A DNA stretch of 64,000 nucleotides from Spirodela intermedia (lineage: Eukaryota > Streptophyta > Magnoliopsida > Alismatales > Araceae). The notes under the pieces were generated by a model. The model saw only the letters and a program-made list of their open reading frames with translations, did no database searches and was not told the origin of the DNA. The stretch spans positions 11,960,327 through 12,024,326 of the forward strand of contig LR746272.1 in assembly GCA_902729315.2 (NCBI GenBank). Reading direction: 5' to 3'. Below, in pieces: positions 1 through 14,900 of this stretch. The translations under genes and the position numbers were made by a program. The first letter of the stretch is position 1, and each line of letters opens with the position of its first letter.

Positions 1-3000
1 AAGACCAGACAAATTAAGAAGTCCTTGTCCATGGATTCCCAAATAGGAGTTGGAATGTATCATTGAAGATTCCTGATTGATATGTATAAAGGTAAAACAG
101 AAATTAATGTTTGCACGATTTAGAGTTTTAACTTGGCAAAAGATAGGATGATACCTTCAGAACAATCAAATTGCTGGCCTCAAGCAATGATGTGGCGACT
201 ATTGCATCCCCTCCACCATTTATGAGCATTTTGGAATTCCACATTAAAAGCATCTTTACAGACATCCGTAATGCCCCATTTACCTATATTTGAGTTAAAA
301 CACAAAGATGAGGAGAGGTTTGTCAAACACAATATTGGTAATTAACGTTTGTGGGAAAAAAACTAGAAATATTAGCTTAAGAGCAACTGACGCTTCTTTT
401 ATTAAAGAAGAAAATCAAACCTGATATATCATAAACTAATATACTGAAAACAAGCATGCCGCTAAATTGATGAGAAAATTGCAAAAACTTCAAGAAGATA
501 CTTGAAAGAGAGCATACAAAAAATATTGCGCTGTGCAACAGAAAATTCAAGGTGAACAGACAATAAATGAATTGATACAGCATTTTTTAGAACCACCAAC
601 CGACGATCCCAGAGACAATGAAAATTAGAAACCTGGGTTCCACAGTTCGTGAAAGGATGTTTGTCTAGCCAAGAATTTCAGCACTAACTACCTGAGAATT
701 TCAATATCAACAAGTATTGCCTGCCAGGACTCATGGTCTGAAAACTACCGCAAAGCAGTTATCTTAAACTAGAATAAAACATCCATTACCCAGCAAGTTG
801 GCCCATCACTAAGTGAAAAAATATCTTCTGGCACATGCCTATTGCAAAGAACCAAAAATTTACTTTCAGTCACTCGGAAGACTAGCAATGATCTTCATCA
901 GCTACTGGCAGATGTCATCTATAAAATTCTATCATATTCTTGGATGATATTGTTTTAAAATGCGAAATCACAAGGATGGAAGATTAAATTATTAAGGCAA
1001 GTGAGGGTTAAGCTTCAAGGTTCACGTCACATGCCTTCCTTTGCTAATATTGTTCACGACTATTAAAAGTACATAACATAGAATTCGGACAATATAAACC
1101 ATGCATCCTTGACAACATTTGTGTGCACAAAAATACAATTTGTGTGCAGTCAGGTTCAAACTAAATACCTTGGCTAAAGAATTATATCAGAGAAGAAGGC
1201 ATCTAGATATAAAATATATGAAACCACAAAAAAGCAATGAAAATAAAATGCCAATAGTAATATAAAACTAAATTATTCAAGAACTTTAAATGCAATCAAC
1301 GAAGCATATAAATAAGCATCAGCCCAATGCATTACATAAGCATGAGAGTGAGATGTATGGCTCTATAAGCATATGATAGAGGTACAGACTTCTTAATTTG
1401 GATTTTGCTAAGTTTCATGGCATTTCCTTCCGGTTACCTCAATGTGAGGAGAACTAAGTTTAACAATATAAAGATAGCCATAAAAACCATTACCCTGATT
1501 ATTGAGTCACTCATGAGAAGCTCTTCAGCCATAAGTTCAAATTCGGAATAAGGGTAGCGTACAAGGCCAAAGCTTAGAATGCTGCCCTGCAAAAGACTAA
1601 GTTGCCCTTGAACCTGTAAAATGTAAATAGTTGATAAAAACGAAGCTTAGCAACATGCACCACGTGATCGTAAAACACAAAAGACAATTGACACAATTAT
1701 GGCAAAGTAGAAATTTTCTAATATTCATATTTACAGATTAAACAAAAGAGGTCTTCACAGGACGGCTAACCAAGTGGACTATCAGTAAGCCCTAAAATTC
1801 ATCCTGGGAGGTTCATCTGAATCTTTAAAATAAAACTTAAAACCCAGAGGTTTATCATATCATAGCTATAAGCATGTCATAGACACCAAAATCATTTAAT
1901 ATTGTTTGAGACAGAAATCTAACGGTGAACAAAAGGTGGAAAATAAATAACGAGCATAAATATAAGAAAGCTTAAAAGTCACAACGTCAAGGCCCAAGTC
2001 TTGATCATTTTAGACAGTTGCAATTTTTAAATGTATATATATTTATTTTTGGAAATACAAGATTGAGTATTTATGTTTGTCCACGAAATGTCAAAATCAA
2101 AAAAAATTAGTTCCATTAAGCTCCATGAATAAGAGAAATAATTTTCACAGATGTTATTTACATTTGGAAATGTAAATAAGAAAATCATTTGAAATGTAAA
2201 TCATAATTCAAGAGCACATCTTCATCAAAGGATCATTATGCAACTGAATCTCCTTAAGAGAATATAAAAGTAGGCAAAAAAGAACTTAAATGTGGGAAGC
2301 GATTCACATCAAATGTGGGAAACAGAGTCAAGCGAAAAAGAAGCGATCCCCAGCAAGCAGATATTCATGTTCCATCCCTCACGAGCGGTCTAATGCAACT
2401 AGAACGTACATCATGTTTGGGGTCATGTGCAACTGACTGTTAACGTTCTGCACCTAATCCGCAAAAGCCAGGCCCCTTATCACTTACGCAAGCACTATAT
2501 TACCCTGCTACCCAAGGAAGGTCAGATGGCTAGGGGATCTGGACCACAAGGACACCTAGGTGATCCATAGCCAAACACGACGTTGGATAATTGGATAATT
2601 TTAAGAGTAAAATGCACCAAAAGAAAATAAAAAATTGGCAAGGCAGTTTCAGATTAATACACATCATTGATAAGACCCCAGCGCAACATAAAGAAGCAAG
2701 CACAACAATAACTTGCACATGACCGACAGAATCTTCCAGAAGTTCAACAGAGCGGGTCCACACACAATCAACCCCACAATAGCAACGAAAAAATTTGACT
2801 TTCAACATATTACATTATGAGATGAAAGGGCCTCTATCTTTGAGTTATTCAACAATGCTATTTAACTCAACAGTTATCTCTCTATGGTCACCAAAGTCTT
2901 TTCAACAGTTGCACATCATGGTAGAAAGTCAACAGACAAGCATTGGATAGTAAAGGTTACAAACACAAACGATGTTTACAAGAGAGAAGGTAGTAGCAGA

Positions 3001-6000
3001 CCTGCACACGACTCCATAATAGCGGCACAACTACTTTTGCAGAATTTCTCACAAGAACATTTGTCCAAAGAGGTTGGAAGGGAAATTCCAGTAAAAGTGT
3101 ATCTGTTTGTGTTGAGAAATTGTAATTGTCCACAATAAGGCTACGCGGGACAGCATCATAAAATGTCCCCGCAGCTCCATTGTTATCTTCACAACCAACA
3201 CTTCTCCCCCCTAAAAGATGAAGAGATTAATCCTCAGAAACAAAAATCAGACCATGGGATACTGGAAGGATAAGGGTAATCATGGGGCAAATGGTTCAAT
3301 TTCCTTTATAAGAATATTGCAACAAATCTGAATAAACAGTATAATTTAGATAACATATAGGTTTCAACAATCAATATAGCGTATCAGCCATTTCTGGTCG
3401 ATGCTCACTGGCATTCCACTAAATACGAAAATAATACAGAAAATCAAATATGGAACCCATGTCATTGTCCATACTGCTAAATTTGGGAAATCGTATAAAT
3501 CCCATACATCTCAGTCTATCTCTGGTCGTCAGTTCTCTCAATTGATCATAAGACTGGACATATGGCCCATCTTGGCATTCTTATGAGGTTATTTAACTTT
3601 CTGAATTAATCGAACTTTCTGCTCAAAATCATTTAAGTGTTTGTCACGTTAAAGGGGAGCGTCGAAAAAACCCATGTATTACTTTGCTAGCACAGGGAAC
3701 GTAATGCTAGAACAACTAATTGAAAGAATTGCAAATTATGTAACTAATAGGAAAAAAAATGATTTTGAAAGAATAATCAATAATACATTGATCATGCGCA
3801 CAACTTAAAAACCACTTCAGAGGATTATCAATTCACCATGAACGTAGATCTTAGGATCATCGTGTCTGCTGTATGCATGAATAGAAACTCTTCCTCCACC
3901 ACCTCCACCATATCCAGTACCTCCAGAAGCACTGACCTTGCCACTTCCATTCCTTTCCATGGGAGAAAAGTTGGAAAATTAGAAAAACGCAAGACCATCA
4001 TTGCTAAAAATCATGTAGATTTTATGCATTCGAGAAGTTAGTATAAAGCTGGTAAGCTAAAAGTATTAAAAAAGAAGAAGCCAAAAGTATATTTTTCAGA
4101 CGAAGGTTTCAAAGCAGGCAAGCTAGTATGTAGCTGAAAGAAACTACATGACTGGAGACAATACTGAAGGATAATTAAACGACTAAAAAATTACTACTTT
4201 GTGGGGAATGAGCAATAATATGTTTAATGAATAACACCAGGGCTTCAACATGTTTTCAAATGTTATTCAAAGATTGGTATTCTATCTCAACTTCCAAAAA
4301 GCACACCAACTGAAAATTTAGAGAAGTGATGAACAGTGTTAGTAATTGAAATGGAAATAAAAATTTCAAAAATTCCTTCAATGATGGATTCGTTATGAGA
4401 TATCAATTCCAAGGACAAAGATGACAGCAATGGAAATTAGAAGAATAGTTTTCTCAGTCAAACACGAAAAACAAAATCCTTTCGAATGAAGGACACTGAT
4501 TTCGGTGGGGAAATACATACATACAAGGGCTATTACCATAGATACCTAGGGATAAAAGGTAGTTAAACAGTCAAGAAGATTACTTTCATACATTAACCGA
4601 TGGGACAGCTTAATAACTGTGGATGCAAAAATGCGATGAAGGGATACCGGGTCCTCTCCTATCCTCCACCTTGTTGATACCCCCAGCTAAGAAAAATGTT
4701 GTGTTGAATATAATCCTTCATACCATGGGACATTGGGATTAAGAGAAAGGGGGTTATGTAATATGTGTAGATGGTGCGAGAGAGAGATGATAGAGTGCTC
4801 AGAAAAGGATCCAGAGTTTTTGTGAGGTATTAAGGATGCTTAACCTTTATAATCAAACATCGTAACAAGGGCTTGCAATCAGGGTTTTCAATACGCTTTC
4901 AAGTTGCTAAGGATTAAAAACACATACTTTATCTCATCATGGAAATCATTCAATTTGCAAACCTAAGAAAACAACCACATTATCCTAGCAGACACATACA
5001 CTCGTCAACTGGGCAAATAGATTCTTTTCTTTTTATTGAATCTATTAAAAAAGAAAAATGAATCATCCATATGGCAGAAGCACCACAGTTAAGTGACATC
5101 ACATGTTGTCTCATAGAAAAATTGGTATACATGCGTCGCTTCACCTATAATCTATTTCACAAGTATTTTCGTCTAAGGGCATGGCCAGTCACCACGAAAG
5201 GGAAGCAAAAGAGATCATTCACACAAGCCCTGAGCCCTCTTGCACACCTGAGAATACTGAGCCCGCAGAAATCTTACTGTAACTTTAGACAGAAAAGTTA
5301 AGTGAACCTTTCGTAGTAAAAGGCTGGATAACTCCTGTGGAGAGTTTTATGGCAAAGTTACCTGTATTGATCATAATGATTACCACCCCCAACCCCCAGC
5401 CTATACACATGTCTAGTAATCAGAAACTTGTTTACTATCAATTCCTGCCTAGAGACCATTTCACAATGTTCTCATCTATATTACGCCAAATTACCAACAT
5501 GAAATTTAAAAGGCTTTTCTACTAAAATGGTTTGGTCAAGACTATGCCTGTAATGAAAAAATACATGTTCAAATATTGGACTGTTCCATCCACTTTCAAG
5601 ATGAAAGTGATGGAAGAAGGATAAGTTTCTATCTCATCAAATTAGGAACCACAATTTCGGAATTCTAATCGGCATCTAAGTTAACCAGCAGGACTTTTAT
5701 GAATGTAGTACTTACGTCATACATCACACAATGGGCATATCTAATTACTACCCAGCACAGTTTTGTTTAATTCTCTACAGAATACTAAGTTCTCAAAAAA
5801 CCCTACGGAACAGATTGATGATAGTTACTTTTATTAACTTGAAAAAACCTAAACAATATTCATGCGCATTAGAGGCTCTACTTTAAATTTTCGCGGATAT
5901 CTTGCCATTCGAATCTTCAAAGTTGTCGAACATAATAGCTCCTATTATGTGTCCAAAAAATCCCCCACTCACTTCACCAACAGACAAAATATTTATGGTT

Positions 6001-7111
6001 TCTGGGTGACGAACGAAATGGCGTTGAAGTCAGAAAGCTATAAGCATTAACATAAAAACCTACAAGGAAACACGAATGCACCTTTGTAGACGATGGAAAA
6101 TGATTACGCATTCAATAACTGTGCAATGACACTCGAATGTAGCTACAGGAATTCTAATAACACCACAGGGCATAAAAGTGGTTACAGCAATCTGACTAAG
6201 CTTCCTAATCAGGGATATGAACTAATGCATACTGAAAGAAGGGAAAAAGCATCTCACATTTTGCTAGCCATTAGATAAATGCTGCCACCTGAGCCTCCAC
6301 CACCCTTGGGACCACCCTCCCCGCCGTCAGCAATGACAAGCCCATTTATCTCAAGTGAATCTGTGATGTTGAACCTGATACGCCCCCCACCTCCACCCCC
6401 ATAATCTTTTTCCCTGCTCGTCGTCCCACCTCTGCTACCGTAGCTCTCAGGCATCATCAAAGACGACCATGAGTAAGCGTCGCCTCCCCATGAATCATCA
6501 GGAGTCTGCCCCTCCCGCCTATAGCAGCTAGCACCCCTGCCGCCATGGCCACCACCGTCTCCGTGAATCCCACTGGGCGTTCCACTCGTCTGTGGTGGGG
6601 GTTCTCCCGCCAATCCTGTGGTATTCACAACGGAGCCGTCGCCGAGGCTTACATTGGTGGCCTGCACGTCGAGCCTACCTGCCTCCAGCACAGACTGGTT
6701 CCCGAGCCTGAACTCGCCAGAAAGATTTATCACTATGGAGCAACCAGGTAGGGGGCACCTCAGGACGACGCTGGGAAAGATCACAAAACTGCCCTTCCCT
6801 TCTATATACAGGTCGTCGGAGAGCACCAGATCGCCATTAAGCTGACAGAGGGTGTCAAAGGAGCCAACGCCATGCAAGTCCTCCTCACAGGAGGACGATG
6901 GCGGGCTAGGAGGGTCCGGCGGCGGGGGGGACGGCGGGGAGTAATCGTACCTCAGGATCGACAGTGGCCCTTCCCCTCTCTCCTGCGATTCCTCCTCTAG
7001 CGATGGCGACGACGCCAAGGCACCGGCCCTGACGCCCGGCCTAGGGTTCCCGTCAAGGAGGACGACGGCAAGTAGCAGGCAAGGGACGAGGAGAGGCGGA
7101 GCAGGTCCCAT
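1..7111 (-). CDS. Large plant glycine-rich secreted/membrane protein, 5' part (gene continues past the left edge)
   Basis: Six exons read from the minus strand join in frame: 7111-6258, 3952-3837, 3210-3002, 1613-1494, 283-155 and 72-<1, about 500 residues so far, all with GT-AG borders. The ATG at 7111 is followed by a hydrophobic signal-peptide-like stretch (about residues 5-20), a proline/serine-rich segment, a Cys-containing region and glycine-rich runs around residues 190-280 (GGGGGGRIRF, then GGTGYGGGGGGRVS in exon 2). Exon 2 ends in SRHDDPKIYVHG. Exons 4-6 carry VQGQLSLLQGSILSFGLVRY, NGALRMSVKMLLMWNSKM and SNSYLGIHGQGLLNLSG. These blocks match the conserved, poorly characterised plant family of At5g11700, At5g47020 and At4g32920, usually about 1,450 residues, so roughly two thirds should lie beyond position 1. 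The function is unknown; the signal peptide suggests the secretory route or cell surface. Intron 1 (3953-6257) and intron 3 (1614-3001) are long and hold nothing I can identify. Confidence 0.85.
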
Positions 7112-7394
7112 TTCCGGCAGGGGGAGAAACTCATCAGACTAGCAGAAACCCTAGCTCCCCGCCCAACCCCTCCCCTTCCCCCCGGAGAAGGAATCGACCT
7201 CTCCTGAACACCAATCCCCCCTCCACGATGACACAATTCACAGAACCATATATAATTCTAAATCCGGCCGTTTACAGGGATGCGTACGCCGCGTGGTCGT
7301 AACGGAACGAGCACAGAGTGGGAGGAAGGTGGCAGAATCTGCTAGAGATGGATAGAGAGAGAAGGAGAGAACCAGAGAGAAGGAAAGAGAACCA

Positions 7395-7439
<45 letters not shown>

Positions 7440-8974
7440 TTACAGGGCATACTCGCTCTTTAAGAAAACGGAAATTCCTTCCTTTCCGAAAGTAAGAAAA
7501 GCGTGCACCTGCGGAAGGGGCCGACCGCACGATGACGTGGCTCCATCTTTGCCGTACGATCTCCATCGCCCACAAGGGGAGCGGCATTATCGCGACCGGG
7601 TAAAGCGGCAGAGGCTTCGTCGCCAGCGCCCCGCCACGTGGGATTCGATGGCCGGGGGGTCCAGGCCTCCGCGGTGACGGACGGCTAGCTCGACTCCACC
7701 GTCGGGCCACCCAGCCGTATCCGTCAACCGGATGCGAACGTCCCACCATGGGCTCTCACCGACGGCCCACGAAGGTGCCCCGACCCCGCCCATTTCTGAC
7801 GTGGATAATTAGTCCTCTTCTGAATATCTCCATAAACCACGGGAATATCCCCGAACCACGAGCTCCGAAGTGACGACGCGGAAATTTATATAAACAAAAA
7901 AGGCTCCTTTGACCACTGTTTCCTTCAATGCTTCGCACTCATCGGACAAACGGATCAACGTCACCCCGATCTTGAAATCCTGTCCACGTGTTGACGTTGG
8001 GTGGTCACGACTCGGAACATTCAAGTCGTGGGAATATTTCCCTTCGATAAATTCGGCCGCGAGGTTATTTTACCGACGACGGAGGGCGGCGTATGAGACA
8101 AGTTGACGACGGTGCTGGCCGACCATCTAGTTCCAACTTCCTATGGCGGGGAATCTCCCTAAAAAAAACGCCGCCTTTTTTACTTTTGGAAACCCGTAGA
8201 AGATATCACGGTCGGCTATATCTTTTTCAGCTGGGGAGACATCTTCACCTCCGCTCACTCTCTTCCGAGTCAACGCAACCGCCGATCACAGGCGACGTGT
8301 GTTCGTCCGAGATCAAGCGAAGCGTCGGCCACAGGAGGCCGGGGATCACGACGCCATTCGTAGATACTTGGTTTTCACCTCGTCGACTAAAAAATATATT
8401 AACGAATGAGTTATTTAAAAAAAAAAAATACTATCGGGCAAGAATTGTGTAATCGTCTCACGTCGAAGTCGGAGAATTGGGGAGTTGGGCTTTTTGTAAT
8501 CCCGTAAAAAATAAGCCCTCTTGTAGTAGGCCCATGGAAGTTGGTCCAGGCCCAATAAGTACGGAAGGGGGTGGGGGAGACAGGTGTCAGCATCTGGTGA
8601 GTTCTGTTGCTCCCACGTTGCGGCGCGAGATCCTTCTTAGCCGCCGGCTGCTAGGCCGCTGCAGCGGAGTAGAAAGAGAAGTCATTCGCCAATTAAAAAA
8701 CTCTGCCGCGTGGAGCATGGGGATGGGGCTAGCTTGCTGAGTCACGGTTGCGCCGGCGTGGGGCTCCCTGCGCCACCCGTTCTGGTCCGCTGAGCCCGGG
8801 TTGTTCTTCGGTCTAACCAGTTTCCCTCATTGGAAGAACGACGTCTGTTCTGTCTTAACGCTACTCGGCAAAAAGCTTATCCTCTTCTCTCTCTCTCTTC
8901 TTCTTCTTCTTCCTCCGCTTCTGCGCCTTTGACTGTCCAGATCTTTGGGGAGGGAGGGAGGTGACTGGGTACCA
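7112..8974. promoter_or_regulatory. Divergent intergenic/promoter region between the glycine-rich protein gene and lycopene epsilon-cyclase
   Basis: This 1.86-kb interval separates two divergently transcribed starts (7111 minus, 8975 plus). On the minus side an AT-rich TATA-like block lies near 7248-7256, about 140 bp upstream of the ATG. A GA tract is at 7401-7434. Near 8528-8555 two GGCCCA boxes, the reverse of the plant site-II motif TGGGCC, lie on the cyclase side, and a CT-rich leader-like stretch spans about 8880-8935. Open frames here are low-complexity or antisense and resemble no family I know. Promoter assignment is inference from position. Confidence 0.45.
7401..7434. repeat. (GA)17 microsatellite
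   Basis: An uninterrupted GA dinucleotide run about 290 bp upstream of the glycine-rich protein start codon, probably in its promoter or 5' leader (CT on the transcribed strand). It produces spurious serine/leucine and arginine/glutamate open frames on both strands. Confidence 0.9.
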
Positions 8975-11900
8975 ATGGAGTGCTTTGTTTGCGGAAACTC
9001 CAGGACGCTGTCGGTGTCTCTTCATGACTGGAGGTTCAGGAGAAGGGTCCCGGTTGGCGGACCAGTCCTCCGGGGGAGGCTATGGCGGCAGCATTTGGAT
9101 TGGAGGCCTTTGCAGATCAGTCGCGTTGCAGGCGGCGGCGGAGTGGAGAGTTGCGTAACGACGGTGGAGGACGAGGAGCAGGTGAAGGGTTTCGCTGACG
9201 AGGAGGACTTTGTGAAAGCCGGGGGCAGTGAGCTCCTTTTCGTACAAATGCAGGAGAGGAAGCCCATGGAAAAACAGAGCAGGATCACCGACAAGGTGCT
9301 TGTCTCTTCCCCTTTCTCCGGTCACTGCTCACGGCACTTTGATATTCCTCTTTTATTCCGTTGGATCACTCACTTGCTCTCTTTCGTGAAATCGTGAGGT
9401 CCTATTTCGTGCCAGTAGACTCTGCTTCGTGCAAGAGTAATGCAGTCACTCAACATAAAGGGGGGCTGGAATACTCGAGTCAAAGGAGGCAAACTCTTGA
9501 AGCTGGTTTTATCCACATAAGGAAGAAATTAGTGTACTCTGTCGTGTGGGAAACCCAGACCTAAATAAAATCGTGGGTTGTTCAACGTTGACCCTGTTTT
9601 GAGAGTACTGTTAGTGCCATTTATTGATTCCACCTTGATCGTGGGCATTGCTATGACAGTGATTATCCTTAGCAACTCCGGGAGGTTTTGTTACATCGTT
9701 TGAAGTTTGGATCATTTGTCGATCTGATGGCGTCGGTGTGCCATGGTGCCTCACCTGTCAGCATTCATTTCAAGGGCTGCCCCTAGAAATGTTCATCAAT
9801 CGCGATTTCTGACCCCATCACAGTGACAAAAACATGACGCAATAGTTGGGTCAATGTCTTCCGAAATTCCTAAAATTTTGATGGTTGGTTGTGGGTGAAT
9901 CAATGTATCATGAAAGTGCCATAATTTTTTTTCAGCTATTTTTTTCCTCTCTACTGCATGTATTCTTGCTGTGGTAATTTTTTTGGTGGCCATAGAGATT
10001 CTTCTTTACCTGTATCTGAGAAGGAAAAAAAGAGTGTCGAGAGCAATTTTTTTCATTATTAGGTTCACTAATGGCATGTACCTTCCATGCACTTTGTTGC
10101 TTTGCTCCAAACATATAGCAGCGTCAAGGATTTTCTCTGGTGTTGGCTCTCGGTCCGTTCTTTGGTTCCCTCCCCTGTGGAGAATTATTTACGATGCCGT
10201 ATGTTAGTAAGTATGGCTCCATGGAAGTGCTTTCGTGATGATTTATTCATTTTGTACGTCTGGGAGAGAAGCAGCAAGTAATTTTATTCTGGTTGATTCC
10301 ATTTTTCGTTGGTTATATGAAATCTCGATCACCTCTTTGTCAGTATTTCTGTTCATCATCTCAGCTTCTTGTTTATATTTATCCGTTTTGCAGCTAGAGT
10401 CAATACCTACTGGAGATTCTGTACTCGATTTAATTGTGATTGGTTGTGGACCGGCTGGCCTTTCCCTGGCTGCAGAATCTGCGAAGAGAGGATTGAATGT
10501 TGGCCTTATAGGTCCTGACCTTCCATTTACAAACAACTATGGTGTGTGGGAGGACGAATTCAAAGGTTTGCATTATAGTACTGTGGATTATTGGCTTTAG
10601 GTTACTTTCGTCATCCCTGGCTTTGCATGTTAGGGAAACCATCAATTTTAGCCATTCTATTATTTGACTTCTTTTTTTTTTCCTCAATGATGTTCCTTGG
10701 ATATAGGCTTACTACGACCTTCATTTTTTTAAAATAAAATTTAGGCAAATTCTTATGCATTTAGTAAATGTCATGCAAAATGATGTTAAGTCTCCGATGA
10801 TCTTTCATTTTTAGTGTACAAACTTTACAAATTCTCTGTTTTTTAACTTTCTCCTTTACAAATATCTACAAATCGTTCCTTCTTTTGCTTGAGAGGTTAC
10901 TAGATGATTTATATTTCATCAATCCCTCCCTCGTTATTCTGGTAAAGAATATAGATAAATAGAGCTATTTGGTGTAATCTTGAAGCCCTCATGTATCTTT
11001 TGTGCTATGCCTTTAATTGAAACTATGTTACCTTGCTTCAGATCTTGGGCTTCAAGGGTGCATAGAGCATGTTTGGCGAGATACCGTTGTTCATCTTGAT
11101 GATAATGATCCTATTTTAATTGGTCGTGCATATGGTAGAGTGAGTCGACATTTATTGCACGAGGAGCTTTTAAGAAGGTGCAGTTTCACTACCTAGCATG
11201 TTTATCTCTTGTTTTGGGATACATTCTCAGGGTCAAAACCATATTCTTTCATCTAGGTGTCAGGATACTGGTGTTAGATATCTTGACTCCAAAGTCGAAA
11301 AGATTGTTGAAGTTTCTGATGGCCAGAGTGTTGTTGTTTGTGAAGGAGGCATTAGGATTCCTTGCAGGTATTAACAGGAAATCGTCATCTTCATTTACCT
11401 TCATGTAAGTGTCTAACCTCTGAAATTGCAGACTTGTGACTGTTGCATCTGGAGCAGCTTCTGGAAAGCTGTTGGACTATGAGGTAGGGGGTCCTAGAGT
11501 CTCGGTCCAGACAGCTTATGGTGTGGAAGTTGAGGTAAATTAACAGTTATTCAATTGCGTGCGCTTTTGTTAGTGAAATGTTGACTTATTTTCAAAAATC
11601 GTCTCACATGTTTTTGACCAAGATGTAGCGTAAGACATCTGGTGTCAATTTCCTATTAAAAATGTGCTTTCGAGAAAGCATTTTCGGTGCCGTAAAGGCT
11701 AATAACACTGGACGAACTCGTTTAGTAGATAGCTTAAATATACGCTTCCATCCTATTCTAATAGTCCCCGAGTTTTTGAAAATATTATTAAATTTTCAAG
11801 TTTCGATAATGAATCTCAGAAAATCATATCTAAGACAGTTTTTTATGGTTCATTGGCAACAACTATAACAGATGCATTTGTGGGAAAATAATTTCACAAG

Positions 11901-14900
11901 TTCCTGGGACAGAGTATGCTTCGATCAAATAGAAAATTGAAAGCTTTGTTGTGCCAGAAAATGTTTATAAAAACATGTTCCTTATCTAAAGTGAACTTGC
12001 ACGATGCTTTGGTTTTATTTCCTTGCTGATCCTCTGTACCATTATGACAGTAAGACTATAGAATGAAGGTGTTGCCTTCTATCTATGTATTAAATCATAA
12101 AAGTGATTCAACTACTATCACTTTTTCTGTGATATTATATTATTATTTTCAGGAAATATTTACTATTGGTAATATACTGTTAACTATCGTATTGTAATAC
12201 TGGCTTCCAGGTGGAAAACAATCCATACGATCCCAGCCTAATGGTTTTCATGGACTACAGAGACTTTGCAAAGGAAAAAGTACAACCCCCGGGAGAAGAG
12301 TATCCAACATTTCTTTATGTCATGCCATTGTCATCGACTAGAGTATTTTATGAGGTTAGTTGGTATTGTGATTGTTCACTAATAGCCTTTTGTTATGCAC
12401 CCTATTTGTCAAAGTGCTGAAGGAGCCTTTGTCACAGGAAACTTGCTTGGCTTCAAGGAATGCGATGCCCTTCAATCTGCTGAAGGAAAAACTTATGTCA
12501 CGTTTGGCAGCAATGGGCATTCGTGTGAAAAACATTTACGAGGAAGTGGGTTATTGGTCTAACATTTAAGCGTTTTATAGTTCTCATGCTTGTTAAGAAA
12601 AATTTATGCTTGAAACCATGTGGATTGGTGGAGAATTTGTGGTTGCATCACCAAACTTTTCTGCGTTAAGAAAGATTCACCTTTCATCATTGCAAATATT
12701 TATTTTTTTGCTTGTTTTAAAAATTTGGAAATAGACACAATTGAATACCAAAGGAATCTACTTGCTGATGAAATCAGTGGCCAATGACAGGGAGTGCAGG
12801 CCGGGTAGTGTTGGGTTGGCTAGACCATCATGTTTGACGCAAGGATGGGTGAAATTCCTTTTGAGAAAACTGATTATACCAATGCTTCAGCGAACTGACA
12901 GCCCTATGCAACTTGGTATGCCTGACAAACAGCAGAAGACATCAACCTGACCATTGGGATTAAGGGAATTTTGTTTTGTGGTCTTCCTTTTTACCTTTTG
13001 TCTAGGGGAAATCTCTCTTGGAGTTTCCCCTGGAACTGTACCTCGGCCTCCTTTTCTTGCTCTCTCTTGTTCTGATATTGCTACCGTTGTTCTGTCTTCT
13101 CATCTTGTGGGCCCCGTCTGGGAAAGCGTCAGGAGGTTTAATGCCTTTAACTCCTCCCCTTCTTGTATTCCAAATGGCATGTTGTGGTAATCACCGAGGG
13201 ACGGTATATGCTTTCAATTATGTATATGTCATGATCACGCTATCTTCTCTTCAAAATTATGTAATACCCTGCAAAGTTAGGGTTCCACCCCAGGAATAGG
13301 TTTCCACAAAATGCATATCGCCAAAACTACCATAAACTACTGCTCCATTCGAAAGGATAAATGTTCATTGCTTTATACTGACGTATAATCAGAAAATATA
13401 TTCCTTCAGCATGTGGCTGATCATTTGTTTAGCCACGATACATTTTTCATTGTTTTCTGTGAAGTAAGAGGATTTTGAAGCATCCATTTTGCTTTAGTTA
13501 CAAGTTTTATCGTTTCCTCTAGAGCATGCGATTTGAAGATGCCATTTCGATTTGATGCCACGCGGAGGATATTTCCTTTGGCTTATTCATTTATTTTTTT
13601 CCTACGTTCAGAAACAATGCGTTACATTTTCATTAATCTAATCGTCAACTTCTGCTGAATGGCACTAATTTTGGTAGGTAAAGAATCTTTCTGATGAAAG
13701 CCCATTTCTAGAAAGATGATCCACCACTTTATTTCATCGTAATTATGTGTGTGTATACATTTATATATATATATATATATATTGGAAGATGGACGCTGTT
13801 AAAACTTCTGCTCGGTGATAATACCAGGACTGGAGTTCCATCCAGTGTACTAGTTTCTCAGGGGTCTCACCTGCTCTTCTTAATCTTGATAAATCCGATT
13901 TATGTTTCTCAGGTGTCTAATGCGTGGATTGTTTGATTGTTTTTTAGTGCTTCCAATTTTCTTTTGTATTGTGTTTGGATGTGTCTGATTTCTGCTCCGT
14001 TGTACAGGAATGGTCATATATTCCAGTTGGTGGTTCCCTACCGAATACAGAGCAGAGAAACCTTGCATTTGGAGCTGCAGCTAGCATGGTTCACCCAGCT
14101 ACAGGTAATTGAACTCTGGTTTTTCTCCGTACATTTGACTTTCACAGTGGAACATATTAACTCGGTTGTTAGTCATCGTTGAACAGGATATTCAGTTGTT
14201 CGTTCGTTATCAGAAGCCCCAACATATGCATCTGTAATTGCAAATATTTTGAAGAAATCTAGCCATCCCAAACAACCTTTTTCCCTCGAAAGCGGTCCAA
14301 ATTCCTCTACACAAGGTACAAAACTTCTTTCTTACCTCTATGAACGTGAATCAGAACCTCAGTTCCATCATGGTAAAGGCTGCTACATCAAACGCCATGC
14401 GGCGTGAACTAATATCATCTTTTCTTCTTCTTCTTTTCCTGTATTTGACCTGTCAGCATGGAATACCCTATGGCCTCCAGAGAGGAAGCGGCAAAGGGCT
14501 TTCTTTCTGTTTGGACTGGCGCTGATTTTGGAACTGGATATTGAAGGCATTAGAACGTTCTTCCGTACCTTTTTTCGATTGCCCAGTTGGTAGGTGAACC
14601 TGCGCCTGATCTATTCTGAACTGGTTTTCAGGGTATTCCGTTGGTGATCTGGGTCGGTCGGCCAGTGTTGTCTCAGACTTAGTTCAATGGTAGCAGTCGT
14701 AGTTTGCCAGTCCTGCCTGGATTAGGGAGCCCATTCTAATATGAAATCGATGCTTTACATTTTCAGAATTTATATCCAAACAAGAGATAAATGTCTGCAC
14801 TTTAGTGAGGATTGAGCAACCCAGATAGTGAGGAAGCAAATCAAGCATGAGAATCTCTTTTTTTTTAAAACAAAACTTTCCTTTTGCTGAACTTTTACCT

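Noticed and set aside
2530-2808. 92-codon minus-strand frame in the glycine-rich protein gene
   Set aside because: Lies in intron 3; exons at 3210-3002 and 1613-1494 join perfectly without it, and the peptide resembles nothing in the family.
7318-7793. Overlapping open frames on both strands around the GA tract
   Set aside because: Composed of GA/CT-repeat translation and GC-rich shadow; no conserved motif.
12741-13300. Three overlapping frames in lycopene cyclase intron 7
   Set aside because: Inside an intron whose flanking exons join in frame; leucine-rich translation of CT-rich sequence, no recognisable family.
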